Assembly (NCBI RefSeq): GCF_036227405.1
Contig: NZ_CP109473.1
Span: forward strand, 4,216,001-4,280,000
DNA: 64,000 nt
Origin: Streptomyces sp. NBC_01460
GTDB taxonomy: Bacteria; Actinomycetota; Actinomycetes; Streptomycetales; Streptomycetaceae
Direction: 5' to 3'
A program made the position numbers and the translations under genes. Below the pieces are notes generated by a model. It searched no databases. It saw only the letters and a program-made list of their open reading frames with translations, and had not been told where the DNA came from. Positions 8,287-20,321 of this stretch are shown here, piece by piece; the stretch's first letter is position 1; every line of letters starts with the position of its first letter.

Positions 8287-10244
8287 GCGCTTCCCCTCGT
8301 CGTCTGCCTGCCTGCCCTGCGCCGGCTGCGTACGAGCAGGAGCCCGGCGGCCGAAAGGACCACGGCACCCGCTCCGGCAACCGTCGCGATGCCGGTCCAT
8401 CCTGCCCCGCCTCCGTCACCGCTGTCTGCGGCCCCCGCCGTATTGCCGTGATCGCCCGACTCGGCCCGTGCCGGAGCCCCGTGCTGCGGACCGGTCAGCT
8501 CGTCGCCGAGGACCGCGACCCGCAGCACCACTCCGATCCGCGGGTTCTCGGCGATCTCGGCAGCCCTCGCCCCCAGTGTCACCGCGATGTAGAAGCCGCC
8601 CCCGGCATGCACCGGCCGCACCGCGGCGGCGGACTCGTAGCGGTTGGTCCACGCGACCGGGACGGACCCCATCCTCAGCGCCGCGGGCCTGCCCCCGTAC
8701 GACGCCGTCGAACGGAACTCGCCTCCGCTGCCGACCGGGAAGCGCGCCGGGCTGAACAGCTGCGTCCCGGCGTACGAGTAGGTGGCTGCCGCGCCGTCCA
8801 CCGTGGGCTCGTTGGCGAACTCGACGTCGTAGCGGACCTGTTGGCCCCAGCCGGCCGGGACCTTGTACCAGAGGGTCTGCGAGGGGAGGATCCGGTCCCG
8901 CCACACACCCCGGCCGAGCTCCGCGGCGTCGTTGAACCCGGTACCGCCCCGCACGTCACGCGGATCCCCGGTGGGCAGCAGGGCCTGCTCGCCGCCCTTC
9001 CCGTACTCCGGTTGCGACTGCGCCGGAGTGACTCCGGCGGCCAGCGGCTTCTCCACGCCGTACACGAGCTCGAGCGGCCAACGGGCCCTGTCGGAGCCCT
9101 TCTTGCTCTGCCGCTCGACCACCAGCCAGTAGCGGCCCGCCTCGTCACAGGTGCGGGCGCCGCCCTCCGAACGGATCCGGGACACGGCCGAGGTCAGCGG
9201 GGTCGCGCCCTCCTGCTGGAGGAAGCGCGCGGTGTCCGACTCACAGGTGGTGTCCCCGTCGGCCCGGACGAGACCGGTACTCAGGGCATCGAGGCCGTCG
9301 ACGGCCGCACCGGGCTGCGGCACCGCCGTGGCCGCGAAGTCCGCGGTGGAGACGGCGTCGAGGCTGACGGCGTAGTACCGCTTCTCCCCGGGGCCGATGC
9401 TGTCCAGATACTGACCGGGAGCCATCGGGGGAGCCCCGTCCGTGGTGGCCCCTCCCTCGATCCCGGCGCCCTTCAACCGGTAGCCGCCGGCGGAGAGTTG
9501 CGCGGAGCGCTGCAGCTGCCGGGCGAGCGCGTCCGAGTCCGGCGCGTCGTAGTAAAGCCCGTTGCCCGCCTGAGCGATGCACTTCAGCTGCTGCCGGGCC
9601 GCGCCCTCGACCTGGAAGCCCACGGTGTCGATCCTCAGCCCGACGCCGTCCCTGCCGAGCTGTTCGGCGACCTCACAAGGGCTCGGCGTACCGCAGTTGT
9701 CCTCCCCGTCGGAGATCAGAAGGATCGTCCGCGTCCCGAGGGCCCCGTCCGACGGCGCCGGAAGGTCCTCGGCGGCCTTTCGCAGGGAGAGCCCGATCGG
9801 AGTGTCCCCCCGGGGCCGTGCGCCCGCGACCGCCTCCTTCACGGCCGCCCGGTCCAGCGCGCTCACCGGCCGGACGAGCCGGGTGTCGGCGCAGCCGTGC
9901 GGCCGGTCCGCGCCGTACACCCGCAGCCCGGTCGGATGTCCGTCGGGGAGAGCGTCGACCACGGCACCCACGGCCGTGCGGGCGCTCTCCATCCGGGTCC
10001 GGCCGGTGCCGTCGTCGTCACCCATGGAGCCCGAGGAGTCGAGCACCATGACGAGGCTGCCGCCACCGGGCCCGTCCTGCGGGGCGTCGCTCGGAGCCGC
10101 CGGCACCTGGGCTCCTGCGGGCAGCACCCCTGCCACCAGCGCGAACAGCGCTCCACCCGCCAGAACCGCCGCTCTCGCCGTACGGCGGCGCGTTCCCGCG
10201 CCGGCCCCTCGGCGGTGTGGCCCCACCCTCGTCCGTGCACTCAC
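8283..10244 (-). CDS. VWA domain-containing membrane protein
   Basis: This 653-residue protein starts at GTG 10244 after GAGGGGGAT. A signal peptide (about 20-46) is followed by a von Willebrand factor A domain (about 62-245) with an intact metal-ion-dependent adhesion site, VLDSSGSMGDDDG. A long exported region follows, then one C-terminal transmembrane helix (about 618-640) and a basic tail. The last 250 residues before the membrane helix match the downstream partner protein. The frame is open 40 codons further upstream, but the earlier starts lack a ribosome site and would spoil the signal peptide. It is the first gene of a two-gene operon. It probably binds a protein ligand through the divalent cation at the cell surface (inference from the fold). 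Confidence 0.87.
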   Translation of the reverse strand: MSARTRVGPHRRGAGAGTRRRTARAAVLAGGALFALVAGVLPAGAQVPAAPSDAPQDGPGGGSLVMVLDSSGSMGDDDGTGRTRMESARTAVGAVVDALPDGHPTGLRVYGADRPHGCADTRLVRPVSALDRAAVKEAVAGARPRGDTPIGLSLRKAAEDLPAPSDGALGTRTILLISDGEDNCGTPSPCEVAEQLGRDGVGLRIDTVGFQVEGAARQQLKCIAQAGNGLYYDAPDSDALARQLQRSAQLSAGGYRLKGAGIEGGATTDGAPPMAPGQYLDSIGPGEKRYYAVSLDAVSTADFAATAVPQPGAAVDGLDALSTGLVRADGDTTCESDTARFLQQEGATPLTSAVSRIRSEGGARTCDEAGRYWLVVERQSKKGSDRARWPLELVYGVEKPLAAGVTPAQSQPEYGKGGEQALLPTGDPRDVRGGTGFNDAAELGRGVWRDRILPSQTLWYKVPAGWGQQVRYDVEFANEPTVDGAAATYSYAGTQLFSPARFPVGSGGEFRSTASYGGRPAALRMGSVPVAWTNRYESAAAVRPVHAGGGFYIAVTLGARAAEIAENPRIGVVLRVAVLGDELTGPQHGAPARAESGDHGNTAGAADSGDGGGAGWTGIATVAGAGAVVLSAAGLLLVRSRRRAGRQTTRGSA

Positions 10245-10365
10245 CGAATCCCCCTCGGCCGCCCGTACTCCACGATTGCTTTGCTCACGCAATCTAGTGA
10301 TTTGCTTGGGTGAACTCAAGGGTCCGGCTGTCACGGTCACGCAACAGCGGACCCCGGACAGCACG

Positions 10366-10394
10366 AAGCCCCGGCCGCTCGGCGGCCGGGGCTT
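10366..10394. terminator. GC-rich hairpin between VWA gene and DLW-39 gene
   Basis: A perfect 13-bp stem with a TCG loop. It sits downstream of the minus-strand small gene at 10413 and should end its transcript before the VWA operon. Confidence 0.75.
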
Positions 10395-10412
10395 GTAGCA
10401 GACTGTTCCGTC

Positions 10413-10547
10413 TCACACACCTGAACCTGCGGGCACGGAGTCGGTCGCCTCCGTCCACAGATCCTGCTCGGCGCGATCCGCCTGGATCTGGCGGTACACG
10501 AGGAGCCCGCCGATGGCGGCCAGTGCGACCAGGAGAAGCTTCTTCAC
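10413..10547 (-). CDS. DLW-39 family small membrane protein
   Basis: This 44-residue protein begins KKLLLVALAAIGGLLVYRQI and contains the DLW motif (AEQDLWTEATD) that names the actinobacterial DLW-39 family. It has one N-terminal hydrophobic helix and a short acidic tail, so it should be a single-pass membrane peptide. GTG 10547 follows a purine-rich stretch (ACGAGG). It is normally found close to gyrA in Streptomyces. The role is unknown. A longer frame runs upstream to 10679, but its extra residues look non-coding. Confidence 0.75.
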   Translation of the reverse strand: MKKLLLVALAAIGGLLVYRQIQADRAEQDLWTEATDSVPAGSGV

Positions 10548-10828
10548 CGCGCGACCTCGTCTTTCCTTGACGTAAGGGACTTCTGCCGCCCGACTATACA
10601 CACCGGCCGATACCGATCGGTGACCTCCCCGGAACCGGGCCGCCACCCGCTCCGGAGCCCTTTCGGCACCCCTCGCCACCCCCGGAGCAGCTTTTCCGAG
10701 CCGGTTGAACCATAAGAGTGGTGTTCATCGGAAGATCGGCGCACCGGGGGCGTCGGTCCCGGATTCGGCGGGCCGGATCCACATCATCGGAAAGGTAAGC
10801 AAACCGGACCACCTGAAAGTGAGGGGCC

Positions 10829-11188
10829 ATGAGCACCTTCCGGCCCAAGAGCATCTGGACCGCCTTCGTCACCGCCTTCTTCGCGCTTCTCGCGTCGCTG
10901 GGCCTCGCCACCGCCCAGGCCACGGCCGCAGAGCCGACGGTCACGAGCCACGAGCACACGGGCGTGACACCGGCAACCGCGACGACCCCGTCGGTGCGAT
11001 GGACCCTTCCGCGTGACAGGGCGCTGCCACCCACGATGAAGCAGCGCATCCGCGCCGAGGCGCACGGCTCCTCCCCGGCCACCCGTCACCTGTCCGCCGA
11101 CACCACCGAGGCCGTCCACACGACGAACGGCACCCGCTCCACCCACGGCGCCACACCCGCCGGGGACTCCTCCCCGCTGCCACCCTGA
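10829..11188 (+). CDS. small secreted protein, possibly DUF6344
   Basis: This 119-residue protein has a clean Sec signal peptide (about 1-34, hydrophobic core FVTAFFALLASLGLAT, cleavage near ATAAE). The mature part is Thr/Pro/His-rich and low in complexity, with one conserved-looking block, LPPTMKQRIRAEAHGSSPATRHL (about 66-88). From memory, similar proteins next to the DLW-39 gene are called DUF6344; I could not confirm this. ATG 10829 follows GAGGGG at good spacing. It is divergent from the DLW-39 gene across a 281-base gap in which I see no clear operator. Confidence 0.72.
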   Translation: MSTFRPKSIWTAFVTAFFALLASLGLATAQATAAEPTVTSHEHTGVTPATATTPSVRWTLPRDRALPPTMKQRIRAEAHGSSPATRHLSADTTEAVHTTNGTRSTHGATPAGDSSPLPP

Positions 11189-11208
11189 GCGCGCCGCACA
11201 CGCTCCCC

Positions 11209-11243
11209 AGGCCCCTGGTCCGGTTCACACCGGCGGGGGCCTT
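11209..11243 (+). terminator. hairpin after the small secreted protein
   Basis: The arms AGGCCCC and GGGGCCT enclose an inner CCGG/CCGG pair, followed by a short pyrimidine run (CTTCTTC). The rest of the 334-base stretch from 11189 to 11522 holds only a second hairpin (11484-11519); an open frame there (11248-11544) runs into the tRNA and is not credible. Confidence 0.6.
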
Positions 11244-11483
11244 CTTCATGCCCGGACGGCGCGCGGACGACGGCCAGGGACCACGCTCCGGCTTCCCGGC
11301 GCAGGCCACGACCCCACTCGGCACCACGAGTACGCCCGCCACCCTCAGCAGCCGGTCCGACCGGCCGGTGAACGCGCCACACGAGCCTCAGCAGGGACAC
11401 GAGATGCGGTCGAAAGCCCGCCAAGGCGTTCGGCCACGTCCCGCCCTGGCCACACAACCCGTGCCCCGGCGCCACCGGGAACG

Positions 11484-11519
11484 CGAAAGCCCCCCACAGT
11501 CTCCGGTGGGGGGCTTTCG
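11484..11519. terminator. terminator beyond tRNA-Ile
   Basis: A perfect 14-bp stem with an 8-base loop ends 3 bases from the encoded CCA of tRNA-Ile. It should end the minus-strand tRNA transcript; the arm rich in A on one side and T on the other allows it to work both ways. Confidence 0.85.
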
Positions 11520-11522
11520 TAC

Positions 11523-11599
11523 TGGTGGGGCTAACAGGATTTGAACCTGTGGCCTCATCCTTATCAGGGATGCGCTCTAACCAACTGAGCTATAGCCCC
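11523..11599 (-). tRNA. tRNA-Ile (anticodon GAU)
   Basis: A minus-strand cloverleaf: acceptor GGGGCTA paired with TAGCCCC, D arm AGCTCAGTTGGTTAGAGC, anticodon loop CTGATAA (anticodon GAT), T arm with GGTTCAAATCC, discriminator A and an encoded CCA (11523-11525). It lies 71 bases downstream of the DUF3566 gene on the same strand. Confidence 0.97.
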
Positions 11600-11670
11600 G
11601 CCGCGCTGTTGCGCTGACTTCTGAAGATTAGCGCACGTCGGGGCCAGTCCCAAAATCGATACCCGCAGCC

Positions 11671-12357
11671 CTACTCGTCCTCGGCGAGAGTCAGCTCCAC
11701 GCCGCCCACGAACCCTGCCGACAGGTTGTAGATGAACGCGCCCAGCGTCGCCAGCGCGGTGGCCAGCACCACGTCGATCACCGCGATGACCGACGTGAAG
11801 ATGAGCACGCGCGGCAGCGACAGGAACGACTGCAGATCGAAGCCGTTGCTCTCGTTGGAGCCGGTGGCCTCGCTGATCGTGCCGCCCACGGTGGAGAAGA
11901 CGCCCATCGCGTCCATCACCATCCACAGGACGGCGGCCGCGACCACCGTGCAGATGCCGAGCGCGATGGAGAGCAGGAAGCTGACCTTCATCACCGACCA
12001 CGGGTCGGCCTTCGCCACCCGCAGACGCGCCTTCCTGGTGCGCGGAGTGGTCCGCGCCCCCGTGCGGGGCAGCCGGGTCGCCTGCGCGCCCCCGGCACCC
12101 TGCACACCGCCCTGTGTTCCTCCGCCCTGCGTACCGCCCGCGGGCGACTGGTACGCCTGGGGCGGGTGGTAGGGCCCCGCCTGGCCCGTCGCGGGCTCCC
12201 GCTCGCCGGGCAACGGCCCGGTCGCGTACCCCTCGTACTGCGGCTGAGGTCCCCGAGTGTCCGTCACAGTGCCCCCTTGGGAGTCCGTGGCAGGGCCACG
12301 GGCGCCGTTCGCGCCGGCTTCGGAAGCGGCCGAACCGGCGCCCGTGGCTCCACTCAC
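11671..12357 (-). CDS. DUF3566 transmembrane protein
   Basis: This 228-residue protein has a long disordered Gly/Gln/Pro/Thr-rich N-terminus (1-110), a basic segment (RTRKARLRVAKADPWS) and two transmembrane helices (about 123-147 and 181-210) separated by a short exported loop; it ends in the acidic sequence AEDE. This is the layout of the actinobacterial DUF3566 family, which sits directly behind gyrA in this phylum. The start is GTG 12357, only 3 bases after the gyrA stop, so it belongs to the gyrBA transcript. The function is unknown. Confidence 0.88.
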   Translation of the reverse strand: MSGATGAGSAASEAGANGARGPATDSQGGTVTDTRGPQPQYEGYATGPLPGEREPATGQAGPYHPPQAYQSPAGGTQGGGTQGGVQGAGGAQATRLPRTGARTTPRTRKARLRVAKADPWSVMKVSFLLSIALGICTVVAAAVLWMVMDAMGVFSTVGGTISEATGSNESNGFDLQSFLSLPRVLIFTSVIAVIDVVLATALATLGAFIYNLSAGFVGGVELTLAEDE

Positions 12358-12360
12358 GCT

Positions 12361-14988
12361 CTACTCCTCGTGCTCCCCGGCCGAAGGCGCCGTGCCCTCG
12401 ACTGTGCCCTCGACCACGTTCTCGGCATGGGCCTCGACCGTGGCGCCTTCGGCTTCATCGGTCCCGTCGACCTCTTCGGCCTCACGACCGGCCTCGGCGT
12501 TGCGCGCGATACCGACGACGGCATCGCGCTTGCCCAGATTGATCAGTTGGACGCCCATGGTGTCACGGCCCGTCTCCCTGACTTCATTGACTCGCGTACG
12601 AATCACACCACCGCCGAGCGTGATGGCGAGGATCTCGTCCGCTTCCTCCACCACCAGCGCGCCGACGAGCGAACCGCGGTCCTCGACGATCTTGGCAGCC
12701 TTGATGCCCAGACCGCCACGGCCCTGGACGCGGTACTCGTCGACAGCGGTCCGCTTCGCGTACCCACCGTCGGTGGCAGTGAACACGAACGTACCGGGCC
12801 GGACCACATTCATCGAGAGCAGTTCGTCGCCCTCGCGGAAACTCATGCCCTTCACGCCGGAGGTGGCGCGGCCCATCGGGCGCAGCGCGTCGTCCGTGGC
12901 GGTGAACCTGATCGACTGGGCCTTCCTGCTGACGAGCAGCAGGTCGTCCTCGGCCGACACCAGTTCGGCGCCGATCAGCTCGTCGTCGCTGCCGTCCTGC
13001 GTCTCCCGCAGGTTGATGGCGATGACGCCGCCGGAGCGGGGGGAGTCGTAGTCCTTGAGCGCCGTCTTCTTCACCAGGCCACCCTTGGTGGCGAGGATCA
13101 GGTAGGGCGCCGCCTCGTAGTCACGGATCGCCAGGATCTGGGCGATCTGCTCGTCCGGCTGGAAGGCCAGGAGGTTCGCCACGTGCTGGCCACGGGCGTC
13201 ACGGCCGGCGTCCGGCAGTTCGTACGCCTTGGCCCGGTAGACCCGGCCCTTGTTCGTGAAGAACAGCAGCCAGTGGTGCGTCGTCGACACGAAGAAGTGG
13301 TCGACGATGTCGTCTTCCCGGAGCTTCGTGCCGCGCACGCCCTTGCCGCCGCGCTTCTGCGAGCGGTAGTCGTCCGTCTTGGTGCGCTTGACGTAACCAC
13401 CGCGCGAGATCGTGACGACGATGTCTTCCTCGGCGATGAGGTCCTCGATCGACATGTCGCCGTCGAAGGGCACCAGCTTCGAGCGCCGGTCGTCGCCGAA
13501 CTTGTCGACGATCGCCGCCAGCTCCTCGCTGACGATCTGACGCTGCTTCGCGGGGGAGGCCAGGATCTCGTTGTACTCGTTGATCTTCGCCTGGAGCTCG
13601 TCGTGCTCGGCGGTGATCTTCTGGTGCTCCAGAGCGGCCAGGCGACGCAGCTGCATCTCCAGGATCGCGTTGGCCTGGATCTCGTCGATCTCCAGCAGGC
13701 CCATCAGGCCCTCACGCGCGATCTCCACGGTGTTGCTGCGGCGGATGAGCGCGATGACCTCCTCGATCGCGTTCAGCGCCTTGAGCAGGCCGCGCAGGAT
13801 GTGCGCCCGCTCCTCGGCCTTGCGCAGACGGAACTTGGTCCGCCGGACGATGACCTCGATCTGGTGCGTCACCCAGTGCCGGATGAACGCGTCGATCGAC
13901 AGCGTGCGCGGCACACCGTCGACGAGCGCCAGCATGTTCGCGCCGAAGTTCGACTGCAGATCGGTGTGCTTGTAGAGGTTGTTCAGCACGACCTTGGCGA
14001 CCGCGTCGCGCTTCAGCACGACGACCAGGCGCTGGCCCGTGCGCGAGGAGGTCTCGTCACGGACGTCCGCGATACCGCCGACCTTGCCGTCCTTCACCAG
14101 GTCGGCGATCTTCTGCGCGAGGTTGTCGGGGTTGGTCTGGTACGGAAGCTCCGTGACGACCAGGCACTGCCTGTTCTGGATCTCCTCCACCGCCACGACC
14201 GCGCGCATCGTGATCGAGCCACGCCCGGTGCGGTACGCCTCCTCGATGCCCTTGCGGCCCACGACGAGGGCGCCGGTCGGGAAGTCGGGGCCCTTGATCC
14301 GCTCGATGAGGGCGTCCAGGAGCTCCTCGTGCGAGGCCTCCGGGTGCTCCAGGTACCACTGGGCGCCGGCGGCGACCTCACGCAGGTTGTGCGGCGGGAT
14401 GTTGGTCGCCATACCGACCGCGATGCCCGCGGAGCCGTTCACCAGGAGGTTCGGGAAGCGCGCCGGCAGAACCGTCGGCTCCTGGTTGCGGCCGTCGTAG
14501 TTGTCCTGGAAGTCGACGGTCTCCTCGTCGATGTCCCGGACCATCTCCATGGACAGCGGCATCATCTTGCACTCGGTGTACCGCATGGCGGCGGCCGGGT
14601 CGTTGCCCGGGGAACCGAAGTTGCCGTTGGAGTCCACCAGCGGCATGCGCATCGACCAGTGCTGTGCCAGTCGCACGAGCGCGTCGTAGATCGAGGAGTC
14701 GCCGTGGGGGTGGTACGTACCCATGACGTCACCGACGACGCGGGCGCACTTGTAGAAGCCCTTCTCGGGCCGGTAGCCGCCGTCGTACATCGCGTAGAGC
14801 ACGCGGCGGTGGACGGGCTTCAGACCGTCCCTCACGTCGGGCAGGGCACGCGACACGATGACGGACATCGCGTAGTCGAGGTAGGAGCGCTGCATCTCCG
14901 TCTCGAGCCCGACGGGCTCGACACGCATGCCCACGCCCGGGACGGCGGGCTCCTCTTCGGGCATCACAGGGGTGTTCTCGTCGGCCAT
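12361..14988 (-). CDS. gyrA: DNA gyrase subunit A
   Basis: GyrA breaks and rejoins DNA in the gyrase A2B2 complex. This 875-residue protein has the winged-helix breakage domain with catalytic tyrosine in AAMRYTE (Tyr137), the quinolone region [11 protein letters not shown] (96-106) with the sensitive-type Ser98 and Asp102, and a C-terminal beta-pinwheel that contains the GyrA box as QKRGGKG. The start ATG 14988 gives the expected N-terminus. A short acidic, low-complexity tail of about 45 residues (ending EHEE) follows the pinwheel. It lies 68 bases after gyrB and is presumably co-transcribed. It acts on chromosomal DNA in the cytoplasm. Confidence 0.98.
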   Translation of the reverse strand: MADENTPVMPEEEPAVPGVGMRVEPVGLETEMQRSYLDYAMSVIVSRALPDVRDGLKPVHRRVLYAMYDGGYRPEKGFYKCARVVGDVMGTYHPHGDSSIYDALVRLAQHWSMRMPLVDSNGNFGSPGNDPAAAMRYTECKMMPLSMEMVRDIDEETVDFQDNYDGRNQEPTVLPARFPNLLVNGSAGIAVGMATNIPPHNLREVAAGAQWYLEHPEASHEELLDALIERIKGPDFPTGALVVGRKGIEEAYRTGRGSITMRAVVAVEEIQNRQCLVVTELPYQTNPDNLAQKIADLVKDGKVGGIADVRDETSSRTGQRLVVVLKRDAVAKVVLNNLYKHTDLQSNFGANMLALVDGVPRTLSIDAFIRHWVTHQIEVIVRRTKFRLRKAEERAHILRGLLKALNAIEEVIALIRRSNTVEIAREGLMGLLEIDEIQANAILEMQLRRLAALEHQKITAEHDELQAKINEYNEILASPAKQRQIVSEELAAIVDKFGDDRRSKLVPFDGDMSIEDLIAEEDIVVTISRGGYVKRTKTDDYRSQKRGGKGVRGTKLREDDIVDHFFVSTTHHWLLFFTNKGRVYRAKAYELPDAGRDARGQHVANLLAFQPDEQIAQILAIRDYEAAPYLILATKGGLVKKTALKDYDSPRSGGVIAINLRETQDGSDDELIGAELVSAEDDLLLVSRKAQSIRFTATDDALRPMGRATSGVKGMSFREGDELLSMNVVRPGTFVFTATDGGYAKRTAVDEYRVQGRGGLGIKAAKIVEDRGSLVGALVVEEADEILAITLGGGVIRTRVNEVRETGRDTMGVQLINLGKRDAVVGIARNAEAGREAEEVDGTDEAEGATVEAHAENVVEGTVEGTAPSAGEHEE

Positions 14989-15056
14989 TGCTGGTCAAAG
15001 TCCTTTCGCGCTGCGGCTTGGAGGGTCCGCCGGACCCTCCTCCTTGTACGGCCGAC

Positions 15057-17527
<2,471 letters not shown>

Positions 17528-18088
17528 TCAGCCGTAGGTGTCGCCGGGGCCCTTGCTCCCGGGCGCCCGAAGAGGGCCGAATCTGCGCTGCGGACCGCCC
17601 GGGGCGAGCACCTTGATCATTCGCACCGTGCCATGGCCCAGATCCGTGTTCAGCCTGGCCACCAGCTGCGGGGCCAGCAGGCGCAGCTGCGTCGCCCACG
17701 CCGTCGAATCGCACTGAACGGTCAGGACCCGCTCGGCGGGGTCCTCGTCGTACCGCACCGGCACACAGTGATTGGCCAGATCGTCACCGACGATCTGCGG
17801 CCAGCGGCCCATCACACCGCCGACGGCCGCCGGGGTCTCCCAGCCCCGCTCGGTGATCAGCCGGCTGACCGCCGAACCCAGGGGCAGCGGATCCCTGCCG
17901 TCGGAACGGGCACCCGATCTGAGGCCGCCGCCGCGCCGTGCCTGGTTCTTCTGCTGCGCCGCCGCGCCCCGGGCCCGGGCCTGCTCCTTGGCCGCGCGCA
18001 GGGCCACACGCGCCAGATCGACACCCGACACCTCCGGCTGCTTGGCCGGGCCGGGCGTGGATCCGTCCTGTTCCTCGGAACCGCTCAC
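17528..18088 (-). CDS. dciA: DciA family (DUF721) helicase-loader-like protein
   Basis: This 186-residue protein has an acidic, disordered N-terminus, a basic linker, and a C-terminal DUF721 domain (about 70-165: [32 protein letters not shown], then [26 protein letters not shown] and a final block with VRMIKV). DciA proteins bind the replicative helicase DnaB and promote its loading where DnaC or DnaI is absent; no dnaC or dnaI gene is present in this window, which fits. GTG 18088 overlaps the recF stop (GTGA), so translation is coupled. In Streptomyces the gene always lies between recF and gyrB. Confidence 0.88.
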   Translation of the reverse strand: MSGSEEQDGSTPGPAKQPEVSGVDLARVALRAAKEQARARGAAAQQKNQARRGGGLRSGARSDGRDPLPLGSAVSRLITERGWETPAAVGGVMGRWPQIVGDDLANHCVPVRYDEDPAERVLTVQCDSTAWATQLRLLAPQLVARLNTDLGHGTVRMIKVLAPGGPQRRFGPLRAPGSKGPGDTYG

Positions 18089-19215
18089 AGCCGCTCCACC
18101 TCCCCGGCGGACACCGCGTACCGCGCTCCGGCCAGCACGCCCGGGACGTCGTCGTCCACGGCGGCCGTCACCAGCACCTGCTCTCCGGGGGCCACCAGCT
18201 CCGCCAGCCGCTCGCGGCGCCGTGCGTCCAGCTCGGCGAACACGTCGTCGAGCACCAGCACCGGTTCATTGCCCTCGGTGCGGAGCAGATCGTAGGAGGC
18301 CAGCCGCAGCGCCAGGGCGTACGACCAGGACTCACCGTGGCTCGCGTACCCCTTCGCCGGCATTCCGCGCAGGCCCAGCACCAGGTCGTCGCGGTGCGGA
18401 CCGACCAGCGTCACCCCGCGCTCGATCTCCTGCTTGCGCGCCTCGACCAGTGCCGCCATCACCTGCTCGTACAGCTCCTCGCGGGTCCGCGCGGGCTCCA
18501 CGTCGGTGCCTACGGAGCTGCGGTACTCCAGCGTCACGGGTCCACCGCCGGGGGCGACGTCCGCGTAGGCCTTGTCCGCCAGTGGTTGCAGGGTCGCGAT
18601 GAGATCCAGCCGCTGCGCCAGCAGCTCGGCCCCCACCCGGCCCAGATGCTGGTCCCACACGTCCAGGGTGGACAGGTCCATCGAGCGGCCGCCGTGCCTG
18701 CGGGCCATCGCCGCGGACTTCAGCAGGGTGTTGCGCTGCTTCAGCACCCGCTCGTAGTCGGAGCGCACCCCGGCCATGCGGGGGGAGCGCGCCGTGATCA
18801 GCTCGTCCAGGAAGCGCCGGCGCTCGCCCGGATCGCCCTTCACCAGAGCCAGGTCCTCCGGTGCGAACAGCACCGTCCGCACGATCCCGAGGACGTCACG
18901 TGGCCTGACCTGCGACGACCTGTTGATACGGGCCCGATTGGCGCGGCCCGGATTGAGCTCGAGCTCGATCAGCTGCGAGCGCTCGCCCTGGGTGACCGCG
19001 GCCCGTACGACGGCGCGCTCCGCACCCATCCGTACCAGGGGGGCATCGGACGACACCCGGTGGCTGCCGAGCGTGGCGAGGTAGCCGACGGCCTCCACCA
19101 GGTTGGTCTTGCCCTGGCCGTTGGCCCCCACGAACGCGGTGACGCCCGGCTCGAGAGGAACCTCGACCCGGGCGTACGAGCGGAAGTCGGCCAGCGAGAG
19201 ATGCGTGACGTGCAT
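18085..19215 (-). CDS. recF: DNA replication and repair protein RecF
   Basis: An SMC-like ATPase that helps load RecA at gaps. The 376-residue protein starts [14 protein letters not shown], the classic RecF N-terminus, at ATG 19215 with GGAAGG upstream; the frame runs on to 19326 but those residues are non-RecF. Walker A is [13 protein letters not shown] (near 30-42), the ABC signature region is around [12 protein letters not shown], and Walker B is [16 protein letters not shown]. It lies 82 bases after gnd and is coupled to dciA by a 4-base overlap. Confidence 0.96.
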   Translation of the reverse strand: MHVTHLSLADFRSYARVEVPLEPGVTAFVGANGQGKTNLVEAVGYLATLGSHRVSSDAPLVRMGAERAVVRAAVTQGERSQLIELELNPGRANRARINRSSQVRPRDVLGIVRTVLFAPEDLALVKGDPGERRRFLDELITARSPRMAGVRSDYERVLKQRNTLLKSAAMARRHGGRSMDLSTLDVWDQHLGRVGAELLAQRLDLIATLQPLADKAYADVAPGGGPVTLEYRSSVGTDVEPARTREELYEQVMAALVEARKQEIERGVTLVGPHRDDLVLGLRGMPAKGYASHGESWSYALALRLASYDLLRTEGNEPVLVLDDVFAELDARRRERLAELVAPGEQVLVTAAVDDDVPGVLAGARYAVSAGEVERL

Positions 19216-19297
19216 GGTCGCCGACCCTTCCGACTGTGCTCTGCTGTGTGCCGCGAGTGCCGCGGGCCGTCTGCTGCCCGCGGCCGTCTCCTGCGGA

Positions 19298-20176
19298 CTA
19301 CTTCTTGTTCTCGACCGCGTGGCCACCGAACTGGTTGCGCAGCGCGGCGATCATCTTCATCTGGGGCGAGTCGTCCTGTCGCGAGGCGAACCGCGCGAAC
19401 AGGGATGCGGTGATCGCGGGCAGCGGCACCGCGTTGTCGATGGCGGCCTCGACCGTCCACCGGCCCTCGCCGGAGTCCGCGGCGAACCCGCGGAGCTGGT
19501 CGAGGTGCTCGTCGTCGTCCAGGGCGTTGACCGCGAGGTCGAGCAGCCAGGAACGGATGACCGTGCCCTCCTGCCAGGAGCGGAAGACCTCGCGCACGTC
19601 GGTGACGGAGTCGACCTTCTCCAGGAGCTCCCAGCCCTCGGCGTAGGCCTGCATCATGGCGTACTCGATGCCGTTGTGGACCATCTTGGCGAAGTGGCCG
19701 GCGCCGACCTTGCCCGCGTGGACGGAACCGAAGTCGCCCTCGGGCTTCAGCGCGTCGAAGACCGGCTGGACCTTGGCGACGTTCTCCTCGGTACCGCCGT
19801 ACATCAGGGCGTAGCCGTTCTCCAGGCCCCAGACACCACCGGAGACGCCGCAGTCGACGAACCCGATGTCCTTGATGCCCAGCTCGACGGCGTGCTTCTC
19901 GTCGTCGGTCCAGCGCGAGTTGCCGCCGTCCACGACGACGTCGCCCGGGGACAGCAGATCGGCCAGCTCGTCGATGGTCGACTGGGTCGCGGCACCGGCC
20001 GGGACCATCACCCACACGACGCGCGGGCCCTTGAGCTTGCCCACAAGCTCTTCGAGGCTGTGGACATCGGCGACGTCCGGGTTGCGGTCGTAGCCGATGA
20101 CCGTGTGCCCTGCGCGGCGGATGCGCTCGCGCATGTTGCCGCCCATCTTGCCGAGGCCGACGAGACCGAGCTCCAT
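19298..20176 (-). CDS. gnd: 6-phosphogluconate dehydrogenase, short (GndA/YqeC-like) form
   Basis: It oxidatively decarboxylates 6-phosphogluconate to ribulose 5-phosphate. The 292-residue protein has an N-terminal dinucleotide fold ([12 protein letters not shown]), the substrate-loop motif DGGNSRW, the block [21 protein letters not shown] and the catalytic lysine region [13 protein letters not shown]. It is the short type of about 300 residues rather than the 470-residue enzyme; short enzymes are often NAD-preferring, which is an inference here. It is embedded in the replication operon between dnaN and recF, as in all Streptomyces. Confidence 0.94.
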   Translation of the reverse strand: MELGLVGLGKMGGNMRERIRRAGHTVIGYDRNPDVADVHSLEELVGKLKGPRVVWVMVPAGAATQSTIDELADLLSPGDVVVDGGNSRWTDDEKHAVELGIKDIGFVDCGVSGGVWGLENGYALMYGGTEENVAKVQPVFDALKPEGDFGSVHAGKVGAGHFAKMVHNGIEYAMMQAYAEGWELLEKVDSVTDVREVFRSWQEGTVIRSWLLDLAVNALDDDEHLDQLRGFAADSGEGRWTVEAAIDNAVPLPAITASLFARFASRQDDSPQMKMIAALRNQFGGHAVENKK

Positions 20177-20321
20177 CAGAGATTCCTTAAGCGTTGTGCC
20201 GATTCGTACCCAGGACCGAGCCTACGCCCGGCCGGGACAGCACGGCGGGGTGCAGCACGGAGGGCCCGCTCTGCGCTGAGCCTGCCCGCCGGAAACTGCC
20301 ATGACAGGAACGACCGCCGGA

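Noticed and set aside
10451..10459. DnaA-box match inside the DLW-39 gene (CCGTCCACA)
   Set aside because: An isolated match to a loose consensus in coding DNA; such single hits are expected by chance.
11248..11544. 98-codon plus-strand frame before tRNA-Ile
   Set aside because: It runs through a terminator and into the tRNA, is Arg/Pro-rich and lacks a ribosome site.
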